From ZC4RG30 sp046347045 (lineage in GTDB: Bacteria; Pseudomonadota; Gammaproteobacteria; Steroidobacterales; Steroidobacteraceae): a stretch of 64,000 nucleotides of DNA. Both the position numbers and the translations under genes were made by a program. How positions within the stretch are numbered: position 1 is the stretch's first letter; the number at the start of each line of letters is the position of its first letter. The stretch spans positions 1-64,000 of the forward strand of contig JAXMGX010000015.1 of assembly GCA_046347045.1 (NCBI GenBank), written 5' to 3'. Shown piece after piece: positions 61,919 through 64,000 of the stretch. The notes below the pieces were generated by a model. The model saw nothing but the letters and a program-made list of their open reading frames with translations, made no database searches and was not told where the DNA came from.

Positions 61919-62449
61919 ATGTCGCGAGTAGCAAAGAATCCGGTGAGCCTCCCGCAGGGTGTGAGCGCCACCGTTGCCTCCAACGTGGTCACCATCAAGG
62001 GTGCCAAGGGCACGCTGAGCCTGGCGCTTGGCAACGACGTCACCGTGTCCGAGAAGGACAAGGTCCTGCAGGTTGCCTTCGGCAAGTCCGAAGGCGCCCG
62101 GATGCGCGCCGGCTCCACCCGCGCGCACCTGGCCAACATGGTCACCGGCGTCACCAAGGGCTACGAGAAGAAGCTCGAGCTGGTGGGCGTGGGTTACCGC
62201 GCCGCCGTGCAGGGCAAGGCCCTGAACCTGACGCTCGGCTTCTCGCATGCGGTGGTGGTCGACATCCCCGAGGGGATCACCATCGAGGCGCCCAGCCAGA
62301 CGGAAATCGTCATCAAGGGCGTCGACAAGCAGCGCGTCGGACAGATTGCCGCGAACATCCGCGAGATCCGTCCGCCCGAGCCCTACAAGGGCAAGGGCGT
62401 GAAGTACTCCGACGAGAAGATCAGTTTGAAGGAAGGCAAGAAGAAGTAG
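61919..62449 (+). CDS. rplF: 50S ribosomal protein L6
   Basis: A 176-residue L6 (MSRVAKNPVSLPQGVSATV, then EGITIEAPSQTEIVIKGVDKQRVGQIAANIR and RPPEPYKGKGVKYSDE). It supports the sarcin-ricin loop. It begins 13 bases after rpsH. Confidence 0.98.
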   Translation: MSRVAKNPVSLPQGVSATVASNVVTIKGAKGTLSLALGNDVTVSEKDKVLQVAFGKSEGARMRAGSTRAHLANMVTGVTKGYEKKLELVGVGYRAAVQGKALNLTLGFSHAVVVDIPEGITIEAPSQTEIVIKGVDKQRVGQIAANIREIRPPEPYKGKGVKYSDEKISLKEGKKK

Positions 62450-62468
62450 CCTTCAAGGGTCAATAACC

Positions 62469-62840
62469 ATGTCGCTAACCTCCAAAGACCGCCGGCAGCG
62501 CCGCGCATTCAAGAGCCGGTTGCATATCCGCGAGCTGGGCGTTGCCCGGCTGACGGTGCACCGCACGCCGCGTCACATCTATGCGCAGGTGTTCGATGCC
62601 TCGGGCGCAAAGGTGCTCGCTTCGGCCTCCACCGTTCAGTCCGAGGTGAGCAAGGACCTGAAGAGCGCCGGCAAGGGCACGGGCAACGTGGACGCGGCCA
62701 AGGCCGTGGGCCGCGAGATCGCCGCGCGCGCCAAGGCCGCGGGCATCAGCAAGGTTGCGTTCGATCGCTCGGGATTCCGCTTCCACGGTCGCGTCAAGGC
62801 ACTGGCCGACGCGGCGCGCGAAGCCGGTCTCGAGTTCTAA
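62469..62840 (+). CDS. rplR: 50S ribosomal protein L18
   Basis: A 123-residue L18 (MSLTSKDRRQRRAFKSRLHI, AKAVGREIAARAKAAGISKVAFDRSGFRFHGRVKALAD), a 5S rRNA binder. It is a few residues longer than the 117 of Escherichia. It begins 19 bases after rplF. Confidence 0.97.
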   Translation: MSLTSKDRRQRRAFKSRLHIRELGVARLTVHRTPRHIYAQVFDASGAKVLASASTVQSEVSKDLKSAGKGTGNVDAAKAVGREIAARAKAAGISKVAFDRSGFRFHGRVKALADAAREAGLEF

Positions 62841-62858
62841 CCCAGGCGGGAATGTCAG

Positions 62859-63368
62859 ATGGCACGAGTTGAAAGAAAAGATCAGCCCTCGGATGGCATG
62901 TCCGAGAAGCTTGTCGCGGTCAATCGCACGGCCAAGGTCGTGAAGGGTGGCCGGCAGTTCGGCTTCACCGCGCTCACCGTGGTGGGCGACCAGAGCGGCC
63001 GCGTGGGTTTCGGCTTCGGCAAGGCCCGCGAGGTGCCGGTGGCGATCCAGAAGGCCATGGCGCATGCGCGTCGCAACCTGGTGAACGTGAGCCTGAAGAA
63101 GGACACGCTGCACTACGCGGTGCGCGGCACCCACGGCGCCACGCGCGTGCTGATGCAGCCGGCTTCCGACGGTACGGGCGTCATCGCCGGCGGCGCGATG
63201 CGTGCGGTGCTGGAATGCGTGGGCGTGCGCAATGTGCTCGCCAAGAGCTACGGCTCGCGCAACCCGATCAACGTCGTGCGCGCCACGATCAACGCGCTGT
63301 CGGCCGTGCGCTCGCCGGACGACATCGCCGCCAAGCGCGGCAAGTCGGTCGAAGAGATCCTGGGTTAA
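62859..63368 (+). CDS. rpsE: 30S ribosomal protein S5
   Basis: A 169-residue S5 (LVAVNRTAKVVKGGRQFGFTALTVVGD; the loop KVVKGG is of spectinomycin-sensitive type; C-terminal VLAKSYGSRNPINVVRATI). It lies at the mRNA entry. It begins 18 bases after rplR. Confidence 0.98.
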   Translation: MARVERKDQPSDGMSEKLVAVNRTAKVVKGGRQFGFTALTVVGDQSGRVGFGFGKAREVPVAIQKAMAHARRNLVNVSLKKDTLHYAVRGTHGATRVLMQPASDGTGVIAGGAMRAVLECVGVRNVLAKSYGSRNPINVVRATINALSAVRSPDDIAAKRGKSVEEILG

Positions 63369-63372
63369 CGCC

Positions 63373-63558
63373 ATGGCCAAGAGCATCCGCGTCACCCAGC
63401 TCAAGAGCACCTTCGGTGAGCTGAAGAACATTATTTCGTCCGTGAAGGGACTCGGGCTGCGCCGTCGCCACCACTCGGTGGTCGTGGCCGACACCCCCGA
63501 GAACCGCGGCATGATCAACACCGCGATCCACCTGCTGAAGGTGGAAGAGGCAAAGTGA
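63373..63558 (+). CDS. rpmD: 50S ribosomal protein L30
   Basis: A 61-residue L30 (SIRVTQLKSTFGELKNIISSVKGLGLRRRHH). It begins four bases after rpsE and overlaps rplO by one base. ATG 63373 is the family start. Confidence 0.96.
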   Translation: MAKSIRVTQLKSTFGELKNIISSVKGLGLRRRHHSVVVADTPENRGMINTAIHLLKVEEAK

Positions 63559-63992
63559 TGAGACTGAACAGCATCAAGCCGGGCGAGGGCAGCAAGCGTT
63601 CGCGCCTGCGCGTGGGCCGCGGCGCTTCGGCCGGCCAGGGCAAGACCTGCGGCCGTGGCGTGAAGGGCCAGCGCGCGCGCAAGGGCGGCTACCACAAGGT
63701 GGGCTTCGAAGGCGGCCAGATGCCGCTGCAGCGTCGCCTGCCCAAGGTGGGCTTCCGCTCGAAGATCAAGGCCACCCGCGCCGAAGTGCGGCTGTCGGAA
63801 CTGAACGGCATCGAGGCCGCGGTGATCGACCTCGAGGCGCTGAAAAAGGCCGGCGTCGTGGACGTGTTCGCCGAGCAGGCCAAGGTGGTCCTGTCGGGCG
63901 AGCTCAAGAAGGCCGTGAAGCTCAAGGGCATCGGCGCCACCAAGGGCGCCGCGGATGCCATTGCCAAGGCCGGCGGCAGCATCGAGGCCTGA
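63558..63992 (+). CDS. rplO: 50S ribosomal protein L15
   Basis: A 144-residue L15 (MRLNSIKPGEGSKRSRLRVGRG, GQGKTCGRGVKGQRARKGG, GGQMPLQRRLPKVGF). A late-assembly protein binding 23S rRNA. ATG 63558 is used; a GTG one codon earlier is in frame. It is complete; secY would be expected just beyond the window. Confidence 0.97.
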   Translation: MRLNSIKPGEGSKRSRLRVGRGASAGQGKTCGRGVKGQRARKGGYHKVGFEGGQMPLQRRLPKVGFRSKIKATRAEVRLSELNGIEAAVIDLEALKKAGVVDVFAEQAKVVLSGELKKAVKLKGIGATKGAADAIAKAGGSIEA

Positions 63993-64000
63993 AGGCTCTT

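Overview
The window is GC-rich, tightly packed chromosomal DNA from a gammaproteobacterium. Gene order (tRNA-tuf-secE-nusG-rplKAJL-rpoBC, then the str, S10 and spc genes), a creBCD envelope system, a ctlX-birA-coaX-SPOR run and a Xanthomonas-type MetX protein beside cysK together suggest the Xanthomonadales/Nevskiales/Steroidobacter side of the class. That placement is inference from gene content; no 16S rRNA gene is present. No insertion sequence, prophage, integrase or CRISPR array was seen.

Region 1-26800 is mixed housekeeping and accessory DNA. It holds a 5'-truncated TM0106-type RecB-like nuclease; a four-gene extracytoplasmic cassette (TlpA-like thioredoxin, small DUF4266 lipoprotein, DUF3570 barrel, ApbE flavin transferase); creB-creC-[29-codon ORF]-creD; a LysR regulator with a lipoprotein amidase, divergent from a pirin/isochorismatase/pirin/GNAT cluster; an atypical tRNA-Thr(TGU); the ctlX-birA-coaX run chained by ATGA overlaps, with a SPOR-like gene behind it; a methyltransferase-like protein; a PilZ protein; an anchored EEP-family nuclease/phosphatase; ppc; and a sulfur locus in which cysB is divergent from cysK and a MetX-family acyltransferase that is probably a serine O-succinyltransferase. 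An RsuA/RluB-type pseudouridine synthase closes the region.

Region 26777-40392 is the classical tRNA-Tyr/Gly/Thr-tuf-tRNA-Trp-secE-nusG-rplKAJL-rpoBC array. It has a strong promoter overlapping the rluB stop, an L1-type autoregulatory site before rplK, an L10 leader before rplJ, an attenuator-like hairpin between rplL and rpoB and a strong intrinsic terminator after rpoC.

The ribosomal superoperon is broken twice. Between rpoC and rpsL sit recQ, a YkgJ-type cysteine-cluster gene, a TipA-like MerR regulator and a second, divergent EF-G gene transcribed away from rpsL. Between rpsJ (S10) and rplC (L3) sit four genes, three of them RNA-modification enzymes (a TrmH/SpoU-type methyltransferase, RlmE and an RluF-like pseudouridine synthase), plus a FAD-dependent oxidoreductase. 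As a result rpsJ is the tail of the str operon (rpsL-rpsG-fusA-tuf-rpsJ), and the S10 operon restarts at rplC with its own promoter and a structured leader. From rplC to rplO at the right edge the S10 and spc genes are contiguous and canonical. Two nearly identical tuf genes lie 21 kb apart.

Promoters in front of rpsL, rplC, the second EF-G and the tRNA-Tyr cluster share a GC-rich discriminator downstream of the -10, as expected of growth-rate or stringently controlled promoters.
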